From positions 324,285 through 388,284 of the forward strand of contig NZ_VXCP01000001.1 in the NCBI RefSeq assembly GCF_011355085.1: DNA of 64,000 bases. The letters are read 5' to 3'. Below are positions 1-8,476 of the stretch, piece by piece. Below the pieces are notes generated by a model that did no database searches, was not told the origin of the DNA, and worked only from the letters and a program-made list of their open reading frames with translations. A program made the position numbers and the translations under genes. This DNA is from Pseudomonas akapageensis. GTDB lineage: Bacteria > Pseudomonadota > Gammaproteobacteria > Pseudomonadales > Pseudomonadaceae. Position 1 is the first letter of the stretch, and each line of letters starts with the position of its first letter.

Positions 1-432
1 GAGTTCTACGTCGACGGCGCCGACGAAAGCAACGAACACCTGGCATTGATCAAAGGCGGCGGCGCAGCCCTGACCCGCGAAAAGATCGTTGCAGCAGTGG
101 CCAAGACTTTCATCTGCATCGCCGATGGCAGCAAGCTGGTGCCTGTGCTCGGCGCATTCCCGCTGCCCGTGGAAGTGATCCCGATGGCTCGCAGTCACGT
201 AGCTCGGCAGTTGGTGAAACTGGGCGGCGACCCGGTTTACCGTGAAGGCGTGATTACCGATAACGGCAATATCATCCTTGATGTGTATAACCTGCAGATC
301 ACCAACCCGGTGGAGCTGGAAAGCCAGATCAATGCGATCGTTGGGGTGGTGACGAACGGTTTGTTTGCGGCGCGTCCGGCGGATTTGCTGTTGCTGGGGA
401 CGGCTGAGGGTGTGAAGACGTTGCGTAACTGA
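1..432 (+). CDS. rpiA: Ribose-5-phosphate isomerase A, C-terminal part
   Basis: The open frame enters from the left edge and ends at a TGA, so only the last 143 codons are present. RpiA interconverts ribose 5-phosphate and ribulose 5-phosphate in the non-oxidative pentose phosphate pathway in the cytosol. The visible part starts in the active-site stretch VDGADE (catalytic aspartates of the family), followed by [12 protein letters not shown], which carries the conserved lysine and glutamate, and ends with the usual [10 protein letters not shown] region. The end looks intact. The stop is followed directly by a REP pair. Family assignment is secure; the start lies outside the window. Confidence 0.96.
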   Translation, partial: EFYVDGADESNEHLALIKGGGAALTREKIVAAVAKTFICIADGSKLVPVLGAFPLPVEVIPMARSHVARQLVKLGGDPVYREGVITDNGNIILDVYNLQITNPVELESQINAIVGVVTNGLFAARPADLLLLGTAEGVKTLRN

Positions 433-433
433 G

Positions 434-567
434 CTTGCCAGGGCGGCGACCGCTTTGCGGTCGATCGCTGGCAAGCCAGCTCCCACAGGGGCACTGCAAT
501 CCACAGATATCTGGTTTGACATAAAATACTGTGGGAGCGGGCTTGCCCGCGATGAGGCCCTAAGGCC
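434..567. repeat. Pair of inverted REP-type palindromes
   Basis: Two Pseudomonas-type repetitive extragenic palindromes face each other. The first contains GCTGGCAAGCCAGCTCCCAC and the second GTGGGAGCGGGCTTGCCCGC followed by GATGAGG, the usual REP words. About 40 bases of unrelated sequence separate them. The pair fills the gap between the convergent rpiA and SdiA-regulated-like genes. A sister pair with the same arrangement is at 38566-38687. Such pairs commonly protect 3' mRNA ends or terminate transcription; that role is inferred here. Confidence 0.85.
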
Positions 568-575
568 CGTATATC

Positions 576-1511
576 TCACTCAGGCTTACGAAACCGATAA
601 AACAGGTTCGGCTCACTGACCATATACAGATTCCCCTTCTCATCCATCGCCACCCCTTCAGCCCGCGGAATGGTCTTCTTCAAACCATTGAATCCGCCCA
701 GCAGGCTGATAAAGCTGACGTACTCCCCCTCCTCATCAATCTCCAGCAGCATGTGCGAATCGGCCGAAAGCGCCAGCGTGTGCCCCGTGCGCTGATCGAT
801 GGTCAACGCCGACAAGTTGCGCATATCGAGCTCTTCATTCGCCACACGCTGCTTGTCGCCCGTCAGCTTCCCGTTACCGTCGCTTTTCCAGGTGAACAAT
901 GCCGGCGGACGCTCCTCACCCAGCAGCAGACGCTGGTTGTGCGGATCCCAGGCGACACCTTCGAAGGCTTTGTTCTGGTTCTTCGAGGGGCCGAGATCAA
1001 ATTGAGGGAAATCGGCCACATTCAGTGTCGTGGTATCGGCAGCCACTGTGACGATGGTGATCTTGTGATCACGCTCATCGACGATCGCCAGCTTGCCGTT
1101 ATCCAGCACCGCGACGCCTTCGGGATTGCTCCAGCCGACCAGCGGTATCTTGCGTAGCACGTTACCCTCGAGGGTCAGCTCGACCAGGAAAGGATTCTTG
1201 CCCATTACCGAGAACAAGGTCTTGCTTTGGGGGTTGTATGAAAGGTCGGAGGCTTCGTCCTGCTCCATCCCCGGCAGCAGCTTGGCATCGATATCGGCCC
1301 GATAATCGGGCAGCCAGATACTCGCCTCTCGCTCGGGCATGCTCGCGAAGCGCTCCTGCACCCAGAGCAGGCCACGGTCATCCCAGTGCATGGCCGCAGC
1401 AACGCCATACCCAACCGCGCCAACCAGCAACAACCATGAATACCAACGCATTGCGAAGCGGCGCTTTCGAGGGCTCGAAGCGCTTTGGACCGGACGGGAG
1501 GGGGTGGCCAT
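576..1511 (-). CDS. SdiA-regulated (YjiK-like) beta-propeller protein, membrane anchored
   Basis: 311 codons from an ATG at 1511 that has AGGAAAA about 8 bases upstream; a longer frame to 1562 lacks this. A basic N-terminus is followed by one membrane segment at about residues 22-40 (WYSWLLLVGAVGYGVAAAM), so the rest is probably periplasmic. The remainder has repeated blades such as EGVAVLDNGKLAIVDE, FEGVAWDPHNQRLLLGEE and AEGVAMDEKGNLYMVSE, typical of the SdiA-regulated family and of NHL/SMP-30-like propellers. Its biochemical function is unknown. It is monocistronic, convergent with rpiA and in the same orientation as the FAH gene 75 bases upstream. Confidence 0.8.
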   Translation of the reverse strand: MATPSRPVQSASSPRKRRFAMRWYSWLLLVGAVGYGVAAAMHWDDRGLLWVQERFASMPEREASIWLPDYRADIDAKLLPGMEQDEASDLSYNPQSKTLFSVMGKNPFLVELTLEGNVLRKIPLVGWSNPEGVAVLDNGKLAIVDERDHKITIVTVAADTTTLNVADFPQFDLGPSKNQNKAFEGVAWDPHNQRLLLGEERPPALFTWKSDGNGKLTGDKQRVANEELDMRNLSALTIDQRTGHTLALSADSHMLLEIDEEGEYVSFISLLGGFNGLKKTIPRAEGVAMDEKGNLYMVSEPNLFYRFRKPE

Positions 1512-1586
1512 CGATGATTTTCCTGAATTTTTATACTTCTGGAGTGTAAGCACCGCCGGCACCGATCGCTGCCGGCGGCAGGTACA

Positions 1587-2252
1587 TCAGAGCACGCGAC
1601 TCTCGAAACGACTGGCGCCTGGCAGCTCCAGGACCATCTCATCGCCCGGATTGAGCGGGCCGACGCCGGCAGGGGTGCCGGTCAGGATCACATCGCCGGC
1701 CTGCAGGGAGAACTGCGCCGCCATGTGCTGGATCATCGGCACGATCGGGTTGAGCATCAACTCGCTGTTGCCGTCCTGGCGGACCTCACCATTAATGGTC
1801 AGGCGAATACCGATGTTGGTCGTGTCAGGGAAAGTGCTCGAGGCGACGAAGGGTGCGAGCACGCAAGCGCCATCGAACGACTTGGCCAACTCCCACGGCA
1901 GGCCCTTTTCCTTGAGCTTTGCCTGAAGATCGCGCAGTGTCAGGTCCAGGGCCGGGGCATAACCGGAAATGGCGTCGAGGACCTCTTCCTTGCTCGGGCG
2001 GGTCGACAGCGACTTGCCCAGCAGCACTGCGATTTCCGCTTCGTAGTGCACCGAGCCACGCTCGGTCGGAATCTTGAAGCCACCTTCCAACGGCACCACG
2101 CAGCTACCCGGCTTGATGAACAGCAGGGGCTCGGTCGGCACCGGGTTATTCAGCTCTTTTGCGTGTTCAGCGTAGTTGCGCCCAATACACACCACTTTTC
2201 CCAGAGGATAGTGAATACGCGTTCCATCGACATACTGGTGCTGATAGCTCAT
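1587..2252 (-). CDS. Fumarylacetoacetate hydrolase family protein (acylpyruvase-like)
   Basis: 221 residues, the size of the short single-domain FAH family (YcgM/FAHD1-like) that hydrolyses or decarboxylates acylpyruvates such as oxaloacetate or fumarylpyruvate. CIGRNYAEH near the N-terminus is the family entry motif. The metal ligands are visible as E71 and E73 in YEAEIAVLLGK and D103 in ALDLTLRD, with the conserved lysine K124 in AKSFDGAC. GDVILTGTPAGVGP is the conserved C-terminal loop. It lies 47 bases downstream of the FAD dehydrogenase on the same strand and may be co-transcribed. The exact substrate cannot be read from sequence. Confidence 0.88.
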   Translation of the reverse strand: MSYQHQYVDGTRIHYPLGKVVCIGRNYAEHAKELNNPVPTEPLLFIKPGSCVVPLEGGFKIPTERGSVHYEAEIAVLLGKSLSTRPSKEEVLDAISGYAPALDLTLRDLQAKLKEKGLPWELAKSFDGACVLAPFVASSTFPDTTNIGIRLTINGEVRQDGNSELMLNPIVPMIQHMAAQFSLQAGDVILTGTPAGVGPLNPGDEMVLELPGASRFESRVL

Positions 2253-2299
2253 TCCCGACTCCTGGATCTATTGAGTGCTGATGCTTGGGGCGAAGCGAT

Positions 2300-3697
2300 T
2301 CACTCGACGGCGAAGATTTTGCCCGGGTTCATGATCCCGTTCGGGTCGAACACGGCCTTCACTGCCTTCATGTACTCGATTTCAACCGGCGAACGGCTGT
2401 AAGTCAGGTAATCGCGCTTGGTCATACCGACGCCGTGTTCCGCCGAAATTGAGCCGTTGTATTTCTGGACGGTTTCGAACACCCATTTGTTGACCGTGGC
2501 GCACTTGGCAAAGAACTCGTCCTTGCTCAGGTTTTCCGGCTTGAGGATGTTCAGGTGCAGGTTGCCGTCACCGATATGGCCGAACCAGACGATTTCGAAG
2601 TCCGGGTAGTGTTTGCCGACGATCGCATCGATATCCTTCAAGAACGCCGGCACTTTCGACACGGTCACCGAAATGTCGTTCTTGTATGGGGTCCAGTGGG
2701 AGATGGTTTCGGAGATGTACTCGCGCAACTTCCACAGGTTCTGCAACTGCTGCTCGCTCTGGCTCATCACGCCATCGACCACCCAGCCCTGCTCCACGCA
2801 GTGCTCGAAGGTCGCCAGGGCATCGTTGGCCACCTCTTCGGTGGTCGCTTCGAATTCCAGCAGGGCGTAGAACGGGCAATCGGTTTCGAAAGGCGCCGGC
2901 ACGTCGCCGCGTGCCAATACCTTGGCCAGGGCCTTGTCGGAGAAAAACTCGAAGGCAGTCAGGTCGAGCTTGTTCTGGAAGGCGTGCAGTACCGGCATGA
3001 TCGAGTCGAAATCGCTGGTGCCCAGCACCATGGCGGTCAGGTTCTTCGGTGCACGATCCAGGCGCATGGTGGCTTCGACAACAAAGCCCAGGGTGCCTTC
3101 GGCGCCAATGAACAACTGACGCAGATCGTAGCCGGTGGCGTTCTTGATCAGGTCCTTGTTCAATTCGAGCAGATCGCCCTTGCCGGTCACGACCTTCATG
3201 CCGGCCACCCAGTTACGAGTCATGCCGTAGCGAATAACCTTGATCCCGCCGGCATTTGTACCGATGTTGCCGCCAATCTGGCTGGAACCAGCAGAAGCGA
3301 AGTCAACCGGGTAGTACAGGCCCTTTTCTTCGGCCAGGTTCTGCAATTGCTCGGTGACCACGCCTGGCTGGCAAACCGCAGTGCGATCCACGGCGTTGAA
3401 TTCCAGCACCTGGTTCATGTAGTCGAAGGCCACCACGACTTCACCGTTGGCCGCGACCGCTGCCGCAGACAGGCCGGTGCGACCGCCCGATGGCACCAGT
3501 GCGACCTTGTGCTGGTTGGCCCAGCGCACGATGGCCTGGACCTGCTCGGTGGTTTTCGGAAATACGATCGCCAGCGGTGCCGGCGCGAAATGCTTGGTCC
3601 AATCCTTACCGTAAGCATCGAGGGAGGCGGCGTCGGTCAGCACCTTGCCAGGCTCAACCAGGGTCTTCAGCTCATCAATCAGGGCAGGATTGGTCAT
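2300..3697 (-). CDS. FAD-linked oxidase, probable D-2-hydroxyglutarate dehydrogenase
   Basis: 465 residues from the ATG at 3697 (MTNPALIDELK); a longer frame to 3736 adds 13 unlikely residues. It has a PCMH-type FAD domain (about 38-217, with PSGGRTGLS at 69-77 and GGNIGTNAGG) and a C-terminal FAD oxidase domain with the HIGDGNLHLN metal/FAD motif and SAEHGVGMTKR. The family oxidises D-2-hydroxy acids and includes GlcD, D-lactate dehydrogenases and D2HGDH. Divergence from serA is informative. Phosphoglycerate dehydrogenase makes D-2-hydroxyglutarate as a by-product, and the Pseudomonas D2HGDH coupled to serine synthesis is encoded beside serA. The substrate call therefore rests on context. 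Confidence 0.82.
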   Translation of the reverse strand: MTNPALIDELKTLVEPGKVLTDAASLDAYGKDWTKHFAPAPLAIVFPKTTEQVQAIVRWANQHKVALVPSGGRTGLSAAAVAANGEVVVAFDYMNQVLEFNAVDRTAVCQPGVVTEQLQNLAEEKGLYYPVDFASAGSSQIGGNIGTNAGGIKVIRYGMTRNWVAGMKVVTGKGDLLELNKDLIKNATGYDLRQLFIGAEGTLGFVVEATMRLDRAPKNLTAMVLGTSDFDSIMPVLHAFQNKLDLTAFEFFSDKALAKVLARGDVPAPFETDCPFYALLEFEATTEEVANDALATFEHCVEQGWVVDGVMSQSEQQLQNLWKLREYISETISHWTPYKNDISVTVSKVPAFLKDIDAIVGKHYPDFEIVWFGHIGDGNLHLNILKPENLSKDEFFAKCATVNKWVFETVQKYNGSISAEHGVGMTKRDYLTYSRSPVEIEYMKAVKAVFDPNGIMNPGKIFAVE

Positions 3698-3765
3698 CAG
3701 GAGAACTCTCGAACAATTCATAGTCACCCTGAGCACTCTTCACGTGCCAGGGATGGGCGTATCAA

Positions 3766-3793
3766 GGGGTGCATATGCTAGCATACGCACCCC
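3766..3793. promoter_or_regulatory. 28-bp near-perfect palindrome between the D2HGDH-type gene and serA
   Basis: The arms GGGGTGC at 3766-3772 and GCACCCC at 3787-3793 flank ATATGCTAGCATAC, so the whole 28 bp is self-complementary except for one symmetric mismatched pair. It sits in the 171-base divergent region, 68 bases upstream of the dehydrogenase ATG and 75 bases upstream of the serA ATG. That position suits an operator controlling both genes. The cognate regulator is not encoded nearby. Confidence 0.6.
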
Positions 3794-3868
3794 GCTAATC
3801 GAGCTTCAGGCCGATCCGCGAAAGCTCCACTTCCTGCCATTTTTTCTCCGGGACACAGGTTTACGCAG

Positions 3869-5098
3869 ATGAGCAAGACTTCCCTCGATAAGAGCAAGAT
3901 CAAGTTCCTTCTTCTCGAAGGCGTCCACCAATCCGCCGTGGACGTCCTCAAGGCCGCCGGGTACACCAGCATCGAGTACCTCACCGGTTCTCTGCCGGAA
4001 GCCGAGCTGAAGGAAAAGATCGCCGACGCCCACTTCATCGGCATCCGTTCGCGCACCCAGCTGACCGAAGAAATTTTCGACTGTGCCAAGAAACTGGTCG
4101 CTGTCGGCTGTTTCTGCATCGGCACCAACCAGGTCGACCTCTCCGCTGCCCGCGAACGCGGCATCGCAGTGTTCAACGCGCCTTACTCCAACACCCGTTC
4201 GGTTGCCGAGCTGGTGCTGGCAGAAGCCATCCTGTTGCTGCGCGGCATCCCCGAGAAGAACGCTTCCTGCCACCGTGGCGGCTGGATCAAGAGCGCAGCC
4301 AACTCCTTCGAAATCCGCGGTAAAAAGCTGGGTATCGTCGGTTATGGCTCGATCGGTACGCAATTGTCGGTACTGGCTGAAGGCTTGGGCATGCAGGTGT
4401 TCTTCTATGACACCATCACCAAGCTGCCACTGGGCAACGCCACCCAGGTGGGCAGCCTGACCGAACTGCTGGGCATGTCCGACATCGTATCCCTGCACGT
4501 ACCGGAAACCGCTGCGACCCAGTGGATGATCGGCGAGAAGGAAATTCGCGCCATCAAGAAGGGCGGCATCCTGATCAACGCCGCACGTGGCACCGTGGTC
4601 GAACTGGACGCCCTGGCCGACGCCATCAAGGACAAGCACCTGATCGGCGCGGCCATCGACGTGTTCCCGGTCGAGCCGCGCTCGAACGACGAAGAGTTCG
4701 AAAGCCCGCTGCGTGGCCTGGACAACGTGATCCTGACCCCGCACATCGGTGGCTCGACCGCAGAAGCACAGGCCAACATCGGCCTGGAAGTTGCCGAAAA
4801 ACTGGTCAAGTACAGCGACAACGGTACTTCGGTGTCTTCGGTCAACTTCCCGGAAGTGGCCCTGCCAGCTCACCCTGGCAAGCACCGCCTGCTGCACATC
4901 CACGAGAACATCCCGGGCGTGTTGAGCGAGATCAACAAGGTCTTCGCCGAAAACAGCATCAACATCTCCGGTCAGTTCCTGCAGACCAACGAGAAAGTCG
5001 GCTACGTGGTTATCGACGTCGATGCCGAGTACTCGGACCTGGCGCAAGAAAAGCTGCAGCACATCAAGGGCACTATCCGTTCCCGTGTACTGTTCTAA
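3869..5098 (+). CDS. serA: D-3-phosphoglycerate dehydrogenase
   Basis: 409 residues, essentially the length of E. coli SerA. It catalyses the first committed step of serine synthesis (3-phosphoglycerate to 3-phosphohydroxypyruvate, NAD-dependent). The Rossmann motif is GIVGYGSIG; catalytic Arg, Glu and His lie in INAARGTVVE, DVFPVEP and LTPHIGGST. The C-terminus carries an ACT domain starting near LLHIHENIPGVLSEINK, which implies feedback inhibition by serine as in the E. coli enzyme. It is monocistronic, ends at a strong hairpin, and is divergent from the D-2-hydroxyglutarate dehydrogenase that would remove its side product. Confidence 0.97.
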   Translation: MSKTSLDKSKIKFLLLEGVHQSAVDVLKAAGYTSIEYLTGSLPEAELKEKIADAHFIGIRSRTQLTEEIFDCAKKLVAVGCFCIGTNQVDLSAARERGIAVFNAPYSNTRSVAELVLAEAILLLRGIPEKNASCHRGGWIKSAANSFEIRGKKLGIVGYGSIGTQLSVLAEGLGMQVFFYDTITKLPLGNATQVGSLTELLGMSDIVSLHVPETAATQWMIGEKEIRAIKKGGILINAARGTVVELDALADAIKDKHLIGAAIDVFPVEPRSNDEEFESPLRGLDNVILTPHIGGSTAEAQANIGLEVAEKLVKYSDNGTSVSSVNFPEVALPAHPGKHRLLHIHENIPGVLSEINKVFAENSINISGQFLQTNEKVGYVVIDVDAEYSDLAQEKLQHIKGTIRSRVLF

Positions 5099-5113
5099 GT
5101 ATTGATGCTCCAT

Positions 5114-5145
5114 GAAAAAGGGAGGCCCGCGGGCCTCCCTTTTTT
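5114..5145. terminator. Bidirectional intrinsic terminator after serA
   Basis: The stem-loop GGGAGGCCCGCGGGCCTCCC occupies 5120-5139, with an A-run before it and a T-run after it. It can therefore stop serA on the plus strand and the convergent DUF4399 gene on the minus strand. Confidence 0.9.
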
Positions 5146-5157
5146 GTGCGCCAATAT

Positions 5158-5595
5158 TTACTGAACGTTGACAGTGATCTTCTGCGATTCCACCGCAGGC
5201 TTGAACGGTACATGATTCTGGTCACCTAACAGCAGCTGCAAGGTGTGCTTGCCCGGGGCCAAGGTCAGGGTCGTCTCGGTCTGCGCCTTGCCGAAGTGCA
5301 GGATATGATCGGTTACCGGTAGCGGCTTGTCGCTCTCGGGCTGATCGGCCAGATCTACCAGCAGATGGTGGTGACCTGTGCCAGGAATGGCGTCGGCAGC
5401 GGGCGCGAGCTTCATTCCCTCGATGCCGAATTTGACGGTAAAGGTTTTGTCTACGGTGGCACCATCGGCCGGGGACTCAATAAACACCTTGGCACCCGCT
5501 GGTGCTACCTGGCTTTGCAGGCCCTCGGCCACCGCCAACACGGACATTCCCATCAATAGGCCAGCAAGGGCAACACGCGATACTAGACGCTTCAT
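5158..5595 (-). CDS. DUF4399 periplasmic protein
   Basis: 145 residues from the ATG at 5595, preceded by the strong ribosome site AAGGAGAAGCGA. A Sec signal peptide (MKRLVSRVALAGLLMGMSVL, cleaved after AVA) predicts export. The mature part has IESPADGATVDKTF and GTGHHHLLVDL, then LAPGKHTLQLLLGDQNHVPF, which match the DUF4399 family of small Ig-like secreted proteins. The histidine cluster could bind metal, but no function is established. It is monocistronic and convergent with serA across a shared terminator. Confidence 0.85.
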   Translation of the reverse strand: MKRLVSRVALAGLLMGMSVLAVAEGLQSQVAPAGAKVFIESPADGATVDKTFTVKFGIEGMKLAPAADAIPGTGHHHLLVDLADQPESDKPLPVTDHILHFGKAQTETTLTLAPGKHTLQLLLGDQNHVPFKPAVESQKITVNVQ

Positions 5596-5824
5596 TCGCT
5601 TCTCCTTCGATCCATTTAAGAAATATCCTACGAAACTGATCTCGAACAAACCGTTACCATAGTTGAACTGATCCAAAACATGTGCGGTATCTGCCAGCCT
5701 GACAAATTATTTAAAAAGGTCGGCTAACAACTATCCTGCAATGTGGTCCTAGCAACGTTCGACCCCGACAAACGAAAAAGCCGGGGCGGAGTCGTTTTTA
5801 CTTTAATGAAAAAAAGGGGCGCAG

Positions 5825-6496
5825 ATGCGTTTTACCACAGGGATTCTGCTTGCAGCCCTCTTGAGCCCATTGGCTCACGCCGAATTGTCCGATGATGTGT
5901 ATGAGCGGCGCGAGCTTCGTATTGCCGTACAAGCCGACTCTCCTCCGTTCACGTTCAAGGAAGACGACAGATGGACGGGTTTCGAGATCGAGCTGGGACG
6001 CATGTTGGCGCGCGAACTGGACGTCGAAGCCTCGTTTATCGAGACCGACTCCGCCGAATTACTGGCTGGGGTTGAAAGCGGCAAGTACGACATCGCCCTG
6101 AACCATATCTCGGCGACGCCCGAACTCAAGAGCCTCGTGGATTTCAGCGAGCCTTACAGTGATTTCAATGCCCAGGCGATAGTCCACAAGGAAGCAAAAC
6201 GCTCTCCCGACACCGCCGAACACCTGAAGGGTCTGTCCTTGAGCGCAGCCCAGCCCAGTCAGTTCGCGGAGAAATTGCAGGTAGTCCCGGCCGAAACGAC
6301 TGTCAGCAAATTGCCTGCCGAGGAAGACATCGTGGCAGGCCCGAAACCGAGCCTGGTCATTCCCTTCCAGAAAGGTAATCCGGCCTTTGCCGGTGCCGTG
6401 GATAGAGCCCTGCAGCGCATGAAAGCCGATGGTCGCCTGGCTGCCTTGTCGGAAAAATGGTTCGGCTCGGCTGCAAGCAAACCGCAGAAGCCCTAA
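5825..6496 (+). CDS. Periplasmic solute-binding protein, amino-acid type (SBP family 3)
   Basis: 223 residues with a signal peptide (MRFTTGILLAALLSPLAHA). The mature protein begins with the family-3 pattern ELRIAVQADSPPFTFKEDD and WTGFEIELGRMLARELDV, then the second-lobe strand YDIALNHISATPELK. It resembles binding components of polar amino-acid ABC importers, but no permease or ATPase is adjacent, so it may serve a transporter elsewhere or be a sensor-type stand-alone protein. Its last four bases overlap the end of the convergent DUF523 gene. Confidence 0.8.
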   Translation: MRFTTGILLAALLSPLAHAELSDDVYERRELRIAVQADSPPFTFKEDDRWTGFEIELGRMLARELDVEASFIETDSAELLAGVESGKYDIALNHISATPELKSLVDFSEPYSDFNAQAIVHKEAKRSPDTAEHLKGLSLSAAQPSQFAEKLQVVPAETTVSKLPAEEDIVAGPKPSLVIPFQKGNPAFAGAVDRALQRMKADGRLAALSEKWFGSAASKPQKP

Positions 6497-6981
6497 GCCT
6501 CCAGCTTTTCCAACGCCAATGCCGCCGCGGGAAGCTCCAGCTCACTGAAAACCTGGAGCCCTTCGCGGCGCAGCAACGCCGTGGTGACACCCTCGCCACT
6601 GACCTTGGTCCCGCTGAAGGTGCCATCATAGGTCAGCCGATTACCGCAGGAAGGGCTGCCAGACTTGAGTATTGCAATGCCGATGCCGTGCTTGCGTACC
6701 AGCTGCAAGGCCAGTTCGGCGCCGGCGAGAAATGCCGCGCTGACGTCTTCCCCGCCAACGGTCAGCACCTGCACCTGCCCATCGAGCACATCACCACCCT
6801 GCCCACCGGGAATCTCCGCCGGTGGCCGTGGCGTCGGCAAACCGCCCGCCACTTCCGGGCACACCACGACCAGTCGACCCTCCTGTTGCCAGAGCGCCAA
6901 CTGATCGAAAGGCCCGCCGCCCTTGCCGTCATAACGTACGGGATGGCCCAGCAGGCAAGCACTCACCAATATCTTCTGCAT
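6493..6981 (-). CDS. DUF523 family protein
   Basis: 162 residues. The hallmarks of the family are visible: ILVSACLLG at the N-terminus, VVCPEVAGGLPTPRPPAEI and LKSGSPSCG, giving three conserved cysteines that suggest metal or Fe-S binding, although the function is unknown. It begins 1 base after the end of the 2OG oxygenase gene on the same strand, so the two are probably co-transcribed. Its stop overlaps the convergent binding-protein gene by 4 bases. Confidence 0.88.
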   Translation of the reverse strand: MQKILVSACLLGHPVRYDGKGGGPFDQLALWQQEGRLVVVCPEVAGGLPTPRPPAEIPGGQGGDVLDGQVQVLTVGGEDVSAAFLAGAELALQLVRKHGIGIAILKSGSPSCGNRLTYDGTFSGTKVSGEGVTTALLRREGLQVFSELELPAAALALEKLEA

Positions 6982-6982
6982 T

Positions 6983-7606
6983 TCAAAATGGCTCGTTGCC
7001 TCGACGGCGAAACCAGCCCGTCAACGACAGGCGCTCGCGGCTGGCGGGCAGTACCTCGTGCGGGACCTCTCCGGAAAGAAACACCACCAGGCATCCACCG
7101 GTTGGCGTCACGTCATGGTGCACGCCTTCTTCAAGGTGCATGCGCAGCTCACCGCCATGCTCGGGCAACCAGGCCTGGTTGAGGTAGACGACCGCCGAGA
7201 CCACGCGCCGGTTGTCGTCACGAAAGCGGTCGACATGCTTGCGATAGAATGCACCCGGCGGATACAGGGCGAAATGACTTTCGTAGTCTTCCAACCCCAG
7301 GAACAAACCGCGATTGAGGGCCTCGCGCAAGCTGTCCATCAGGTCCAGATAACGATCGCACGCGTCGGTCTGGCCAGGTTCCAGCCACTGGATATGGTCA
7401 CCGCGGATGCCTTCGCGAATTTCCTGGGCAGGGCCGCGGCCGACGGCCGCCGGCGCCAGTTCACCTTCGGCAGCACGTTTACGGCACTCGGCCGCAAGCT
7501 CCCGGGTCAAGGATTCGGGAAGAAAGATATTCTGTTGCGACCAGCCGCGAGTGGCCAGGTCGTCGACAATACGTAACAGCAGTGGATGATCGGGAGATAT
7601 TTGCAT
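6983..7606 (-). CDS. 2-oxoglutarate/Fe(II)-dependent oxygenase
   Basis: 207 residues from the ATG at 7606 (MQISPDH); an in-frame ATG at 7624 is possible. The non-haem iron facial triad reads H124 and D126 in YRKHVDRF and H183 in VPHEVLP, with R192 in SRERLSLTGWF as the likely 2-oxoglutarate ligand. This matches small prolyl-4-hydroxylase-type (P4Hc) oxygenases. The substrate is not predictable. Immediately upstream of DUF523 on the same strand, and divergent from the DUF2059 gene. Confidence 0.87.
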   Translation of the reverse strand: MQISPDHPLLLRIVDDLATRGWSQQNIFLPESLTRELAAECRKRAAEGELAPAAVGRGPAQEIREGIRGDHIQWLEPGQTDACDRYLDLMDSLREALNRGLFLGLEDYESHFALYPPGAFYRKHVDRFRDDNRRVVSAVVYLNQAWLPEHGGELRMHLEEGVHHDVTPTGGCLVVFLSGEVPHEVLPASRERLSLTGWFRRRGNEPF

Positions 7607-7711
7607 GCCGCGCATAGTATCCATACGCCCGTCAAACCGACAGAGCCACTTGGCTGCTCGACAAAGCCCCGCCCTGCCACGGACAATAGCGGTCTGCTGA
7701 CAGGAGTCCCT

Positions 7712-8473
7712 ATGCGCCGCTTGCTATTCGTACTGATGATGTTCTGCACCCTGCCGGCCTGGGCAGACAGCCATGACCAGTTGTACAAGGTCGCCGGCTG
7801 GCCAGAACAACGCGCGCATTTCACCGATGCTCTCGACGCAGCTCAGCAACGCTACCGCAATAGCCTGCCTCCGGCCGTCTTCCAGGCGCTGGTCGACAAC
7901 AGCAGCCAACGCTTCGCCCCCCAGGCAATGGATCAGCGTGCCGAAGCGCATTTACGCAAAAACCTCGCGAACCCGGCACCGGCCTTGCAGTTTTTCCAGT
8001 CACCGCTCGGGCGCAAGATCGTTGCCGCCGAGCTGCTGGCAACCCGGCGTGATCAACTGGCAAAAAATGCCCAGGGCTTGCCACATATAGAAGCCAGTGC
8101 CACCCGCGCGTTGCTGATCGGGCATCTGGCAAAGGCGTTGCCTGCTCGCGAGGCCGGTGCCGAGGTCAGCCTGGCGATTGCCGGCGTGGCCGCCGACAGC
8201 CTCAGCCAGATGCTCCCGGGCCTGCTGGGCGGCGGCCAGGCCCAAGGCATGCTCGATGGCCAGCGCCAGCGCCTGATGGAGCAAATCGGCAACGATCTGG
8301 ACAATACCTTGCTGTATGTCTACCGCGACCTGTCCGATGCGGAACTGGAAGAGTTCGCCAATTTCGCCGAGTCTCCCGACGGCAAGGCCTACTATCAGGC
8401 GGCGCTGGCGGCCATTCGCGCCGGCCTCGCGGTCGGCCAAAGCACCTCCAGCCTGAAACAGACCGGCAACTGA
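7712..8473 (+). CDS. DUF2059 domain secreted protein
   Basis: 253 residues from the ATG at 7712, 4 bases after CAGGAG. The signal peptide is MRRLLFVLMMFCTLPAWA. The C-terminal part contains the DUF2059 pattern LSDAELEEFANFAESPDGK followed by YYQAALAAI. An upstream internal repeat of the same idea, ALQFFQSPLGRKI, suggests two related helical units. The function is unknown. It ends 3 bases before the convergent hydrolase gene. Confidence 0.82.
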   Translation: MRRLLFVLMMFCTLPAWADSHDQLYKVAGWPEQRAHFTDALDAAQQRYRNSLPPAVFQALVDNSSQRFAPQAMDQRAEAHLRKNLANPAPALQFFQSPLGRKIVAAELLATRRDQLAKNAQGLPHIEASATRALLIGHLAKALPAREAGAEVSLAIAGVAADSLSQMLPGLLGGGQAQGMLDGQRQRLMEQIGNDLDNTLLYVYRDLSDAELEEFANFAESPDGKAYYQAALAAIRAGLAVGQSTSSLKQTGN

Positions 8474-8476
8474 CGC

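Noticed and set aside
3806-5113. 435-codon open frame antisense to serA
   Set aside because: It lies entirely opposite a textbook serA, has no recognisable motif and is the expected GC-rich shadow of the third codon positions.
5770-5810. Possible terminator upstream of the binding-protein gene at 5825
   Set aside because: GC block followed by T-run, but the arms do not pair well enough to call.
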